A DNA stretch of 64,000 bases from Dastarcus helophoroides (lineage: Eukaryota; Arthropoda; Insecta; Coleoptera; Bothrideridae): NCBI GenBank assembly GCA_028583605.1, contig CM053337.1, positions 26,770,162 to 26,834,161 on the forward strand. The letters are read 5' to 3'. The translations under genes were made by a program, and so were the position numbers. The notes beneath the pieces are model-generated. The model made no database searches. It was given only the letters and a program-made list of their open reading frames with translations, and was not told where the DNA came from. Positions 33,290-44,900 of this stretch are shown one piece after another; within the stretch, counting starts at the first letter, position 1, and every line of letters starts with the position of its first letter.

Positions 33290-33530
33290 AATAAAATTCA
33301 TAGTGTACTAGACATTTAAAAAACAAATTCGAAAAAAAAAAATGTATTTACTTTTTGTTTCTTATTTCAAAACTTGGATTCTTCTCAAAGTATCGATTTT
33401 GTTTTCAGAATTGCCAGTTTAAGCTGTGCGTTACAACCTTTCTATTTCAATTTTAAATTAAATCTAAATTTGTGTTTAAAATTGAAGTTTTAGGTAACTA
33501 CGTAAACATTTTGATTTTTTTTTTCATGGT
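33290..33530. repeat. AT-rich array
   Basis: Array-type sequence between the hAT element and cassette copy B. Confidence 0.45.
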
Positions 33531-33532
33531 CA

Positions 33533-33760
33533 CTCCACTCCCAAGGTATAACCCTATTATGCCTTCAAAGCACGGCAAGTAGGAGGCGGAAACAAGGATG
33601 AACCGCTTTCTTAAACAAGGTTAGGTTGTAATTTTTGGGAAAAATTCCATTGGGTAACGAGTTTCATAGCTTGGAAGTTCTATATAAAAAAGAGCCTCCA
33701 TAGACAGAAGTCCTCACTCTGTCAAGCTGGACCGCACAGGAATTTGATGTTAAAATTCGA
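33533..33760 (+). repeat. Interspersed cassette, copy B, with TATA-like box
   Basis: Repeats the 32398-32524 cassette (ccctattatgccttcaaagc, gatgaaccgctttct, aggttaggttgtaatttttg) and extends further: a tatataaaaaa box near 33682-33692 is followed by agagcctccatagacagaag. The extension looks like the promoter region of an LTR or other element, but no partner copy is available here to confirm. Confidence 0.55.
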
Positions 33761-34330
33761 AAATTAGGCTTTAATCAAAATTTTGGGAAAACTGTGATAA
33801 TTGCGACCTAGCAAAATTAAAGTCAAAGATTCAAAAAAAAACTAAAAAATTCAAGGTATATTTAAAAACTTTTCGCATTTTTGAGAAAAATGTCGAATTA
33901 GAAATTTCGAGTTTAAATATTAAGTTTCTCATTGACTCCATGCAGCAATTTTGGGCTAAGTGGGGACTCGAGCAGTCGAACAGTTTAAAATTTCATAATT
34001 TAGATTTTAAATTTTGACTTTAAATTCATCAGTTCAAGGAAACATTATGTCTTGACTAAAACAGTCAATATTTCAAATTTGTACTTACAATTTTCATGTC
34101 CTATATTAAAATATTAACTTTAAAATAAAATTTCAAGAAAAACGTCAAAGTTCTGAAGTTTATAAAAAAAAACTTTTCATTTAGAGATAATATGAAAATT
34201 TCGGGAAAATATCATATTTAAATTTTAACTTTCATTTCTTTCTCAAGACTTCTACTTTTTAAATTAAAATTTCTACAAAAATTACTTATAGATGTGTAAA
34301 TTTTTCAAATTACGTTTTTTTTTGTGACAC
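33761..34330. repeat. AT-rich degenerate array
   Basis: Mixed A-rich and T-rich periodic sequence; no coding motif. Confidence 0.5.
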
Positions 34331-34434
34331 TGTAAAAGAATGACCAGCTTCACTTTTTGAATCCACATTTAATAGGGGCTTCGGATGTGAGATTCAATCG
34401 GTAAGTGTGTGGTCCCAAAAATGAGTTGGTATAC

Positions 34435-34670
34435 AACTCTAATGCAGAGACCAATAGGCTTGTACATTTATTAGATTCGAAGTTTCGAAACCAAAGACCG
34501 GTTTCGATCTAGTTAGTCTGTTTGGAATATCCAACTCGAATGCTAACCAATGTTCCGCAGTCGAGTTGGAAATACCAAACTGACGAGATCTAACAAGATC
34601 GAAACCGATCTTTGGTTTCCAAACTTTGAATCTAATAAATGTTTACATTTATTGGTCTGTGCATTAGAAT
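34435..34670. repeat. Large imperfect palindrome (foldback)
   Basis: Arms of about 105-110 bp (34435-34539 and 34561-34670) are inverted copies around a 21-bp loop. Landmarks: tcgaaaccaaagaccggttt against gatcgaaaccgatctttggt, tggaatatccaactcga against tcgagttggaaatacc, and tacatttattagattcgaag against tttgaatctaataaatgttt. A further partial copy (aaggcgaaaccggtcctgaa) lies near 34868. It may be two head-to-head retroelement tails or a foldback transposon; both strands are open for about 60 codons but not convincingly coding. Confidence 0.7.
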
Positions 34671-35048
34671 CCTTGTCTTCTGGGAAATGTTTCCTAGAGA
34701 GCAACCACTTTGCTAAGTGGCAGTGTTTCAACTGTTGGTAGTTCAGCTACCTATAATTCACTATACACGCCTGGAGGGCTGCATGAATTTACAGTCTAGG
34801 TTGTATTCTACTTGCATGGTATACAGCTGTCAAATAAACTAGTGATATAATCCGTCCACGATGCTGTAAGGCGAAACCGGTCCTGAATAGCCAAGGTTTA
34901 ATTTAAAAATGTATTTTTCATTTTTATTTATAATTTAATGTTCAAATAGTTTATATTTAATGAATATTGTACAACTCAGTCAGTTTTAGCTATTGAATCA
35001 ATTTATTAAAACGGATTGTCTAGATGGTTTAGAGTTTGTTATGTTTTA
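34671..35048. other. No gene recognised
   Basis: Mixed sequence that may belong to the element containing the palindrome; no terminus found. Confidence 0.4.
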
Positions 35049-37264
35049 ATAATTAATAGACTAGATTTTAGGTAAAATCCTATGATCCTACCTTTTCACA
35101 TTTTTCGGCGTTTTTTATGCGTTATTGCCCAAATGTCAATTTCGTTTGTTTTTTGCCCTTTTATACATAATTTGCACCTATTTATAGGAATTCTCGTGTC
35201 TATTTATCCTTTTCTATGGAAATTTAATTTACCGTAAGAAGCTTAAAGCATAATTTCCGAGAAATGTAATTTAATAACAATTTACAAATTTGACCCATCC
35301 AGCCCCTATCAAATTTTGCTTGCTATTGTGGCGCAAAATAATTCTCCTTCTCTTGTTCAATTATTTTCATAAAATTTATGAGAAATAAAATTTTTGTTAC
35401 TTTTTGTAACGCTAGAAGGCAAGAACATTAAACAAAAATTATATTAATTTTATTTAATTTTTGTTAATAAATTGAGTTTTTTTCGTTTTTTTGTCCCAGA
35501 AAACTTTTATACTCGTAAAAATTATGGCTTGTTTTTGAAATTTAAATTTCAATACCTTGACGACCGACCGCACTATTTTCCGCCTTGGTTTAACGGGCGG
35601 CGTTTCCCAACTATTTTTAAATTTTCTTTTTTCAAATTTTCGATATAGTTTTTTTAAATTTCAACATTGTTTAAAAAGTTGACTTTAGACATTTTTTTTT
35701 CTACATTTAGACTTTTTCTTGTTGAAAATGTCGAATTTTTTTGCATAATTGTTATTTTATGATTTTAGCAAAAATTTTATTTTTCTTTTGTTTTTGAAAA
35801 TCCTGATTTTTTTTGAAGATTCTCACTGGAAACCTCAATCTTTTTAAACATTTTGTAAAAATATTTTTTAAAAGAATCCCACATTTTTGAAAATTTCGTA
35901 TTTAAAATAAAACGACAAAAAAATGTTACGTGTCTGTAGTTTTTTTGTTGCAAATTGTGACTTCTTTGAAACTTCAACATTTAAAATGTTTCTTTTTTAA
36001 ATTTAGACTTTTTTTCAAAATTTCCATTTCTATTTCAAAATGTTGGCTTTTTCTTAAAATTTTGCTTATTTTGGAAATTTCTATACTTATTTCGAAAATT
36101 TCACCTGTTTGCAGTTATTTTACTTATTTTAAAAATTTTAATCTTTTTTAAAATTTTGGAAATTTTTGGAAATTTATTTTATTTATTCTGAAAATGTTAA
36201 CTCAAAATTTTAACTTTCTCTAGAAGTTTTTACTTTATTTTTGAAAAAGTACAGTTATTTTCTAAATTTTATATTTTGTCTTAAAATTTCCACTTTTTTG
36301 TAGCTATTAAAAATTTTTTTAAAGTTTTTTTTTGAAAATTATCACTTTATTTGAAAGAAAGATCTTTTTGTAAACATTTATACGTTTTCTTGAAATGATG
36401 ACTTCCTGACACTATTTTAATTTTTTCTAAAGAATTCGATTTTTATGAAAATTATGCTTTTTGAAACTTCGACATTTGAAAATTTTCATTACCTCTATTT
36501 TTTATGAAAATTTTGATTTCAAATTTCCGCTTTTTATCGAAATTTTAACATTTTTATAAATATCGATTTATTAAAAACTTTTTTCAAGTTCCCACTTTTA
36601 ACAATATTCTAATTTTTTTTCAAAATTTTGACTTCAAATTTTCTACTCCTGCTCAAAATTTTAACCTTTATGCAATTTTCAAAAAATTACTATTTCTATT
36701 TGGACGACGTCTTTTTTTCTCAAATTTTAATCTTTATCAAAATTGACCTTTTTAAAATTTTCAGTTTTTTGAAAAATTACCCAGAGGAACTAGAGTTTTT
36801 TTGTACATTTTGGCTTTCTCGAAATTTACTTTTTACCTAAACAAATTCTATTTTTTCCTTTATTTCAGCTTTTTTACATTATTAACCATTTTTTTCTGAA
36901 AATTGAGGCTTTTTCTTAAAAGTTCGACCTTTTCAGAATTTCAACGTTTCCCCAATTTCACCTATTTCTGAACATTTGAAATTTTTGGCACTTCAAAAAA
37001 TCTTTTCCAAAATTTTCACTTTTTTCAAATTTTCTACTCTTTTTCAAAATTTTGACCAATTTTAAAAAACTCAATTTTTTAATCAAAATTGAACTTTTTT
37101 AAAAGTATGATTTATACTGAGTACTTCCACTTTTTGGAAATTTTAACTATATTTAAAAAGTATTAATTTTTTGAAAATTTTATATTTTTTCAAAGTTGCT
37201 GGCTTAAACTTACAGAAATTAAAAATTAAATATTAAAATTTGGAGTATTGATATGAAGTGAAAT

Positions 37265-37693
37265 GTTTATTAATTTTATTTAACATTTCTGCGACCCAGT
37301 TTGGAAATATTTAAATTCAAATATATAAATATTTAAATTCAAATGAGAGCAAAACATCGATGTCCGGTGCTACAACCTTTTTTAATATTTTTTTAATATT
37401 TTTATATTTTTGTAATTTGTCAAAAAAAAACAAAATTTTTCTCGTATCTAATTTTGGTTTTCTATTTTTCATTTTTTCCTATTCTATGTAAAATAAACTA
37501 ACCTATTTTTTGTCAACTGTCATGAGGTGACGTTTTAAATAAATTTAGATATCAAGTAGTCATATTTCAAAAAGTGTTTTAGAATATTGTCAACAAACAA
37601 TAAAAATTTAAATATTTCCAAACTGGGTCGCAAAAGTTTTAACTAAAATTAATAAACATAATGTTATCGACCAATAAGAGTCCACCATGAAGA
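37265..37693 (+). mobile_element. Hairpin SINE-like element, copy 2 (429 bp, long loop)
   Basis: Flanked by identical atgaagtgaaat at 37253-37264 and 37694-37705. Arm one (about 37268-37320) carries aacatttctgcgacccagtt and arm two (about 37600-37652) aaactgggtcgcaaaagttt. The 3' tail reads gaccaataagagtccaccat. Unlike copies 1 and 3 it keeps about 270 bp of loop, with a gagagcaaaacatcgatgtc stretch and T-runs. This is probably the longer form from which the short copies derive by internal deletion, or it contains a further insertion. Confidence 0.8.
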
Positions 37694-37800
37694 ATGAAGT
37701 GAAATATTGCACTCAAAATAAAAATGTTAAAATTTCACGTTTTAAACTTCTATTTTGACATTTCCATTTTAAATGGAATTTTTAAGAGAAATGATGAAAG

Positions 37801-37932
37801 TCATTTAATATTATTTAACATTTCTGTGACCCAGTTTAAAAATATCTAATTTTTTAGCGACATAAAAAATTTAAATATTTCTAAACTGGTAAACTGATAA
37901 TGTTTCTGACCAATAAAGAGTCTACCATGAAT
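37801..37932 (+). mobile_element. Hairpin SINE-like element, copy 3 (132 bp)
   Basis: Flanked by identical aaatgatgaaag at 37789-37800 and 37933-37944. Arm one carries aacatttctgtgacccagtt, arm two has aaatatttctaaactgg but lacks the end of the arm, and the tail reads gaccaataaagagtctacca. It is the most decayed of the three copies and lies about 110 bp from copy 2, with a different target duplication, so it inserted independently. Confidence 0.8.
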
Positions 37933-39048
37933 AAATGATGAAAGGTTCCAGAAAAGCGAAAACCCAATTATGACTTCCAATTTCTAAATTTCAAGATAAA
38001 AGTCTTAATTTCTATTTTAAAGTAGATATCTTAGGTTTTAAAACCTTTTAATATTCACTAAGATTTTGTAGAAAATTGTCAAAAGTCTATATTGAGAAAT
38101 ATTCTAACTAAAATAGGCAAATTTGAGTATATGGAGGAAGTTTCGCAAAAATATGAAGCGTTCGTATAGGACAAACATTATTTTAGCTTAGTTAACAAAC
38201 AAAATCTGGAAAAGAACCTTACGATTTTTGAATTTGAAATATTTAGAAAAAAAAGTCTGACTAAAAAAAATCAGAATTTTACGTTAAGCATCATATTTGA
38301 AAAGTTAGTAGGGGAATTTTTTAAAAAGCTTTACTATTTAATGTTTTAAAGCTATAATATTAGAACATTCCATATTTTTATTAAAGTTTATTGACATTTA
38401 AATAACCAGATTTTAACCGAAATTTTGAGAAAAAAGTCTCTATTTTAACATCAACTTTTTAGAAAAAAAAACAAAGAATTACATGTACTCGAAAAAGTTT
38501 CAGAAAGTATAGAAATTTTAAAAGACACTCAGCCTGGAGGAAAAATCCAGTTTTAAGATGGATCAGACTCGGGATTTCAGGACAAAATTTTGGAATGAAA
38601 GTCAAAATTATGAGGAAAGAAAATTAAAAAATCTTAGAAAGAAAAGTCGAAATATTAACTTCCAACCTCAAAATGTGGTCTATATTTTCAAAGAAAAAAC
38701 GAAGTTTTAAGATAGTTAAGAAATCTTTTAATTGGTCACGAAGAAATATAAAAATCACCCCGCGATGACAAAAAAAATTTGGAAAACGCTGATATAGAGA
38801 AAAGTTTTTTTAATTACCAGTTTATATTGCAGTGAATTTGTATCTGGAAAAAAATTAATGTGTAAAGTTGTCAATAAAAGTTTTTCTTGTTAACTGCGGT
38901 TGTAACTCTTTAATTCTTTAATGCCTTTTTTTTAGAATATTTTGCCTTTTTAATGCATTTTTTAACCGTTCGTTTTTGCCTAATTTAACATTTTGCTCAC
39001 CTTTTTACCTTATTTGATTGTGCCTAAAATCCGTTCTCTAATGATTAC

Positions 39049-40010
39049 TTGTAATTTGAATTTAAAACAAGAACAACGTTATCGCATCTTGCCCTTATTG
39101 TTGTTGTAGCGTAGTGTGAAAATGTTTGAGAAAAGCTGCACAAAATCTCCCTTTACGCGCGCTCGATCCTCAGGTCGATGAATTTTCGTTCTGATTCATG
39201 TCACTATAACATTAATGCTAAGGTAAGAAAGAAGACCCCTGTAAGGGAAAATTACCCATTCAAATAAAATATCTGCCTTCATTAGTGCCCATTGTCGGCG
39301 AAATTAGGCCGAGAAAAACAAGTCATGCTTCTGTATTCATAATCTCGGCTACTTTTGTACCTTCTTTTGTGTGACATCTGAAGTTTTCCTTCGGACAAAT
39401 TAGGCCATTCTCTGACGAATTACGCCATCTAGTTTGAAGATAAAATGAGGCACAATTAAAGGAGAATATTAGAATATTCATTTACGTTTTGTTTATGTTG
39501 AGTTGCAAGATGTGATTATCTTGAGAATTTCCATGGCACTTTTCGCAACTCGTACCATGAATTTAAAAAAAATTAAATGAAATCAAAATATGGGGCCTAG
39601 TGTAAACAACAAAAGTTAACCCATCTAAGACATCGCTTGAAAAACATTGGGTTCGGCATTCAACATACCTACTCTTCTGATAAGTTTTAACTACGGTAGA
39701 CGTTATCGGTTCACATAATTAACATTGTGGAATTTTAACACTTTTATTTAACCAAAGAACTGAGCAACTTATTGGTATAATGGTAATTTACAATTAATTC
39801 TTAGCATGGGGTTGTTAGTATTCTAGATATACTATTAGGTTAGTCCTAATTGCTTGTAAACATTGGACAGACTTCTCGAATCTATAAGTAACTTCTTTGG
39901 ATGTGTATCTGCGTAATAGCACGCTAAGAGTTGCTAATAATAAACATCAAGTAAACAACTTTTAACTTCGTCACACTTTCGTCACAGGCTATTCTATCCA
40001 GAATTATTTT
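39049..40010. other. No gene recognised
   Basis: Mixed sequence between two TAGAG-family copies. No motif recognised. Confidence 0.45.
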
Positions 40011-40014
40011 GGCC

Positions 40015-40317
40015 GGCGTCTTTCCTCAGTTGGCCTACCGGTACATGTAATTTGGACAATTCCTATTTACGTAGAGAAAAACTTTTTAAATTATTGCCTT
40101 GAAAACGCAAAAAGTAGATATTTTATTTGTAGTTGGAAGAAAGAAATGTTCTAAATTGTTAATACATTTTTTTGTTAATTGAAATGTTGACATTTTAATT
40201 TACTTTTTTTACAGAATTTTGCCTTTTCGATGCCTTTTTTAACCGTTTGATTTTGCCTAATTTAACATTTCACTCACCTTTTTACCTTATTTGATTGTGC
40301 CTAAAATCTGGTCTGTA
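40015..40317. mobile_element. TAGAG-family hAT-like element, 3' part of another copy
   Basis: Contains atttgtagttggaagaaag, then tttgccttttcgatgccttt, tttgcctaatttaacatttc and the terminal gattgtgcctaaaatctggt, in the same order as the 3' ends at 39040, 48749 and 56319. The matching left terminus was not found; the left boundary is approximate. Confidence 0.65.
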
Positions 40318-42161
40318 GTAATCAGTTTACAACAGCTGACGACTTTTAGCTATTGAACACTTATAATTAGAGGCCGGATTTTATTGCTTAAATTTCAATT
40401 TCTTTTTTTAGCCTTTTTTATATATGATTTGGACCTATTTTGAAGAAATGTTGTGCCTATTTTACCTTTTTAATGGGTTTTTCCAAGTATTTACACTTCT
40501 GAATAAGTTAAGCAGAAATATGTACTTGATAGAATAAGGGTATATGACATGGTAATGACATATGCAGCGGTTTTTGACCATCATAACATAACAATAAGAG
40601 CTTCAAGTATAAATTTCCAAGAAATGTAATTTAAAAACAATTAGTCTTATGACACACCCAGACCCTTTTAGTTTTTGCTTGCTATTGTGGCACAGTACAA
40701 TTAAATTTATAAACTGATATTTATCTTAATTTCTAATTATCTAAAATTACAGGAAGATATTCATTTTCTAAAATTTATCTTTGAGCTGTGTTGTGTAAAG
40801 CGCACTTGTGTGAAAAATGCCTCCAGCAAGACAAAGTGCTCTAATTAATCACATAGTTTGAAGTCAACTGAAGAAAGATCGTGTAATTATAGACGTTAAA
40901 AAACTTTTTGTAACAAATTAAATTATAAATTATATCATAGCAAACATATTTTTCAGAAAAAAAACATTGTGCTACTTTCCACGACATGCAAAAAAAAAAA
41001 GTTATGTTAGGCAACATCACATTCGTCGTTAAGCAAAAATAAATAATAATAATAATGAATAGAAACAAATCTATCAGGCAAGATCTTTTAAAAAATGTGT
41101 AAACATTTTTATTAGAACTCTAGATTAATTAAGTGGTCCTAATTTTTGTAATTCTTTTATTGCAAAAATACCTGAAAGAGAAAATTCCCCCTGAAGAACG
41201 AAAAACTACGAGTACGTTGTTTATGATCTTTATCATAGAAATAATTTGCTGCATTATTTTTCTCTCCCGAAAATAGGTAATATTGAAAGAGATTTAGATT
41301 CTTTCAAAATATCCATCTTTTGAAGAAATGCCAGACTTTGACTACATTCAGGCTAGTGCTGGTGAAAGCAACAGCTCGTTATCGAATAAATATGATGTAA
41401 TTTGGACATTGTCTGGCGATGTAGAGACAAACTTTTTAAATTATGCGAATTTTTTGTCGTAGAGACGCACAAATTTTACAATGGAAAATAGTGAGAGACA
41501 CATAGTCATAATTAGAATAAGGCAGGGAAGGGCGTTTGCCCCCAACCCCCCTGGCTCATGCAGTTAAAAGAAAATTTATATTTAACTGAGCAGACTTTTC
41601 CTTAAATTTCCATTCATCAAAATTCGTCCATCTTTGAGATATTGACATTTTTTCAAAATTTCGACCTATGAAATTTCATCTTTTTTACAAATCCATTCTG
41701 AAGATATTTCAAATTTATTCCTAAATTTCGATTTCTTTCTTTTGAATCTACCTGTGGTTGTATTTTTCAAAATTTTACCATTTCTAAAAATTCATTTTTT
41801 TCCGCAAATTTCTACTTTTCTTTAAATTTTGGCTTTGTACAAAATGGTTGTTTATCAAGATTTACTTTTTGCTTTAAATTTTAATTGATCTTTTGATAAG
41901 AAAAAACTAAACACATTTATCTAGACATTTTTATGATTTTAACATTGGAAATGTTTATGTTGAGATATGGGGTGAAGTTTCGGGTTTTCGTTCAAGCTTG
42001 AGAGAACAAGGTGTCGGTCGCTCTGACATACTCGCCAGTCGAGCGCTCTCGGCGTCGAGAGGCCGGCGGGAAAACTATGGGAGAATGTTAAGTTTACAGT
42101 TCACTGCAGTGCACCATATTCGTTTAATCCAGTGACGTTTCATTGGATAAGGCTATCAGCT

Positions 42162-42407
42162 ATGGATATTAAGAGTATGAAAAATAGCGAAAAGTGTAAT
42201 CGAGAGCGTAAAAAACGTTTACGAGAGATTGAAAATAGAGAATCTAGTGAGTTAAGTACGAAAACACCGCTAACAAAAACTGAACACAATAGGCGGTATC
42301 GAGAGCATGTAAAGATGTGCAAACTTAAAGATTCTGAAGTTTACACGTCAAGTCAGCGACCCTTAACTGAGATAATTCCATTATTATGCTGTAAACTCTT
42401 ACCCTAA
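42162..42407 (+). CDS. Small basic protein of unknown function, transposon-associated
   Basis: From the Met at 42162 the frame gives 81 residues (the open frame itself starts at 42132). It is strongly basic and has two similar segments: KNSEKCNRERKKRLRE near the start and KTEHNRRYREHVKM about 30 residues later. Such repeated S/T-E-x-x-R-x-Y-R-E segments occur in short TE-linked insect proteins that I cannot name precisely. The region just upstream (41990-42080) is unusually GC-rich for this window and could be a promoter or 5' exon. A terminal cys-poor tail ends at 42407. It could be a 5' exon of a longer broken gene. No function is assigned. Confidence 0.35.
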   Translation: MDIKSMKNSEKCNRERKKRLREIENRESSELSTKTPLTKTEHNRRYREHVKMCKLKDSEVYTSSQRPLTEIIPLLCCKLLP

Positions 42408-42759
42408 ATCCAATTCATGTACTGTCTTGAAAATCTTGAAGCACTCAGTAAACGAATGTGGTAAAATATCTGCACTTATAATTTTTAGGGCTCAAATAAA
42501 TGTAAATTACTTTTACAATAAAGTTGACAAATTTTTGCTTGTAGATTAAATATATTTTAATATTTCATTGTTTTCACTTTGTACTAAAATATTTCTTTCA
42601 AGAGCCATGAGCATAGATACCTTAATATTATTTTGATTTAAATTAAATTTCGTAGTCTATTTGGTTATACGAGTATATTTCAATTTAAAAAATAATCTTT
42701 CAGAAGAAACTTGGCTAATGGAAACTGTAAATTTAGAAAAGATAAACATTGTAGAAATA

Positions 42760-43700
42760 ACCTTAAAAATAGAAAAAAGTCGAAAGAAAAATATTTGAAT
42801 ATTCAAGTTTTCACTCGAAATCTCAAGTCGAATATTTCGATATTAAGGTCGAAAATAAAAAAGAAATAGCTAAATAAGGCCAACATTTTGAATTCAGAAA
42901 AGTTGCAAGAAAAACAGTAAAAAAAATTAACAATTTTAGAAAAATATTCCAGGATTTCAAAAAATTCATAATGTTCTAAAATTTTAAAACTTAAGTCAAC
43001 ATTTTGAGGTTAAAGGTAAAATTTTGAAACTAAATCAAAATCATTTGAAAAAAATTAAAATATTTTATTTAAAGTCAAGATTTCAAATAAATGACTTGTA
43101 TTCTTAAAAAAAGAGTCTTGATTAAATTTAAAACCTTAAAAATAAAAAATTAAAGCTTTAACACTGGTTGAAAATTTTATTGGTGTTGGAAATAAGAGTA
43201 GAAAGTAAAGTTTAAATTTTGGGATTTTAAAATTTGAGAAAACCCACCACTCATGATTTAATAAAAAAGGCGATTTTAAATTTCGAAAAAAAAATTGACA
43301 TTACAAAATTTCGATAAAAAATCTTGAGTTTTCGAGTTTATAAATTTATAATTTTAAGAATTTTTTAGCCTGAGGTCACAATTTCGAAAATAAGTCAAAA
43401 TCTTTAGAAATATTTAGTATTTATTATTTAACATGAAAATTTTAAACAAAACGTAAATATTTATTGACAGTTTAAGAAAAATAAATGACATTTTGAAAGG
43501 TTGAGGAATTTTGTGAAAAAGTGATAATTTCAAGAAAATACTCTATATTTATTTTTTTAGTGCAATATCTTGGGTTAGACTTGCAAAACTGATGTTTAAA
43601 TTTTGATCCGTTTGAAATCCGAAGTTTTAGGAAAAAACACAAGAATTGCAAGTTTAATGTAAAAATTTAAAAAATTGGAAATTGTGGAAGAAAATATTAA
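42760..43700 (-). repeat. A-rich degenerate array
   Basis: A-rich plus strand with gaaaatttgaaa and gtcaaaattt-type words at about 20-bp spacing; same class as 1-1010. Confidence 0.6.
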
Positions 43701-44094
43701 ATTTCGAAAAAGCCCAAAATTTGTATTTATAATTATTTTGAAAGCATAAGCGCATAATTTTGTAAAGAAGAGTAAAATAGATTTCTAGACTATTTTCTTT
43801 AGGTTCGAATATTTTAACCTTTCTGGATAAATAAGACGTCAAAATGACCCTTGACGGATCAACCAAAATAATCAATAAGTAATCGAATGCCGGGTTCGCT
43901 ACGTTCTCTTCTAAAAAACTTAGAGCACACTTGATGACTTTTTCATTTGAACACCCGATAAAATTTTAACTGACATAAATTGAAATTTACTAATTCAATC
44001 AGATTCACTCTGTCATTATTAAACGGCTCGAGATAATTAAGTACCATATCTGTTGCTAATTTAAAGCCCTCATCGTTTCCCATTTTTGTTTTTA

Positions 44095-44900
44095 GATTCA
44101 TTTAAGTGGTCAGTTCATTACGACAAGGATATTTTTGATATTAAGAAATTTCATTATCTTTGCGATTCTGTGGAAGGAGATTCAAGTGACGTTACTGAAT
44201 CATTGTCATTATTAGCTAATTATTATTATTAATTAATTATGCAATAGAGATGCTGCAAGACCGTTTTAAAACAAAAGAACGGGTCACAACCGTCCTAAAC
44301 ATTTTTTAATTTACTAGAACCACACAACCCGGTCGAAGACAACTGTAATAAAGGTTTTAGAGCTTTCGCCAAAAAAGGGAATTACTTTTATTTATTATTC
44401 CCATAAGAGCGGAAAATTAAACGATCATGCAAAGCAAAAATGGCAATCAGTACAACCAGTACAGCTCTAGTTTTAATTAGAAATAGATGCAGTAACTTTA
44501 AACAATGTCCAGCGTTGTTAAATCCAGGGTGTCAGGCTAACATCATTACTTCAGCATTAGTTAAAAAATTGTAATTTTCTTTAAAAGAGTTTGAAGTAAT
44601 GTACCATATGAATCAAATCGCATCTAAACGAATTCACGTGTGATCTGGAATATGATAAACAAAATCAAAGAACCAACCTCAATTCTTAAGATTGATAAAT
44701 TTGCCATTCAACTGCCCTGTAATGTTTTTTTAGATGGTCCTGATTTCAATGCGAAATAATGTAAATAAATTTATTAACTGAAACAAGTTTATTTTGGGAG
44801 TTATTAGAAATTTCATTGAAATCAGAAAAAATTAACTTCATTTTCAAGAAACCAAAATGGGTTAAATGTAGCTGGTCATTTAAAAGTCCATTTAAAGAAA
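44095..44900 (+). pseudogene. BEL/Pao retrotransposon remnant, gag and protease pieces
   Basis: 44101-44235 reads FKWSVHYDKDIFDIKKFHYL followed by EGDSSDVTESLSLLANYY, the conserved BEL/Pao gag segment (H....s.i.KFhYL...l.G.a...i..l.l...NY). 44440-44575 reads TALVLIRNRCSNFKQ, ALLNPGCQANIITSALVKKL, the protease segment, with the catalytic DSG replaced by NPG (44518-44526). After a break, LDGPDFNAK and then LFWELL (about 44795-44810) match the protease C-terminal side. Most of gag, RT and integrase are missing and I found no LTRs. The element is dead. Confidence 0.75.

Larger units (their letters stand above)
35600..38791. mobile_element. Nested hAT-type element with T-rich then A-rich array
   Basis: Left end ggcgtttcccaactattttt and right end (reverse complement cagcgttttccaaatttttt) match the CAGNGTTTCCCAAC style of hAT termini. 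The interior is a T-rich array to about 37200 and an A-rich array from about 37700 to 38720, an inverted arrangement also seen at 15758-18870. Two SINE-like hairpin copies (37265-37693, 37801-37932) lie near the switch. Flanking 8-bp duplication not recognised (left taacgg.., right atatagag). No transposase. Confidence 0.5.
35057..39040. mobile_element. TAGAG-family hAT-like element, copy 1, interrupted by another element
   Basis: Left end tagactagattttagg (35057) and right end, reverse complemented, tagagaacggattttaggca. The flanks ATAATTAA (35049-35056) and ATGATTAC (39041-39048) agree at six of eight positions. The unique 5' part (35057 to about 35590) shares ttatacataatttgcaccta, ccgagaaatgtaatttaa and tttgcttgctattgtggc with the copy starting at 40369. 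The 3' part (about 38800-39040) shares the ttttgcctttttaatgcatt and tttgcctaatttaacatttt block with three other copies. The middle is a nested array-bearing element. Confidence 0.65.

Noticed and set aside
41041..41056. Short AAT microsatellite (also at 29247-29257)
   Set aside because: Few units and no special context.
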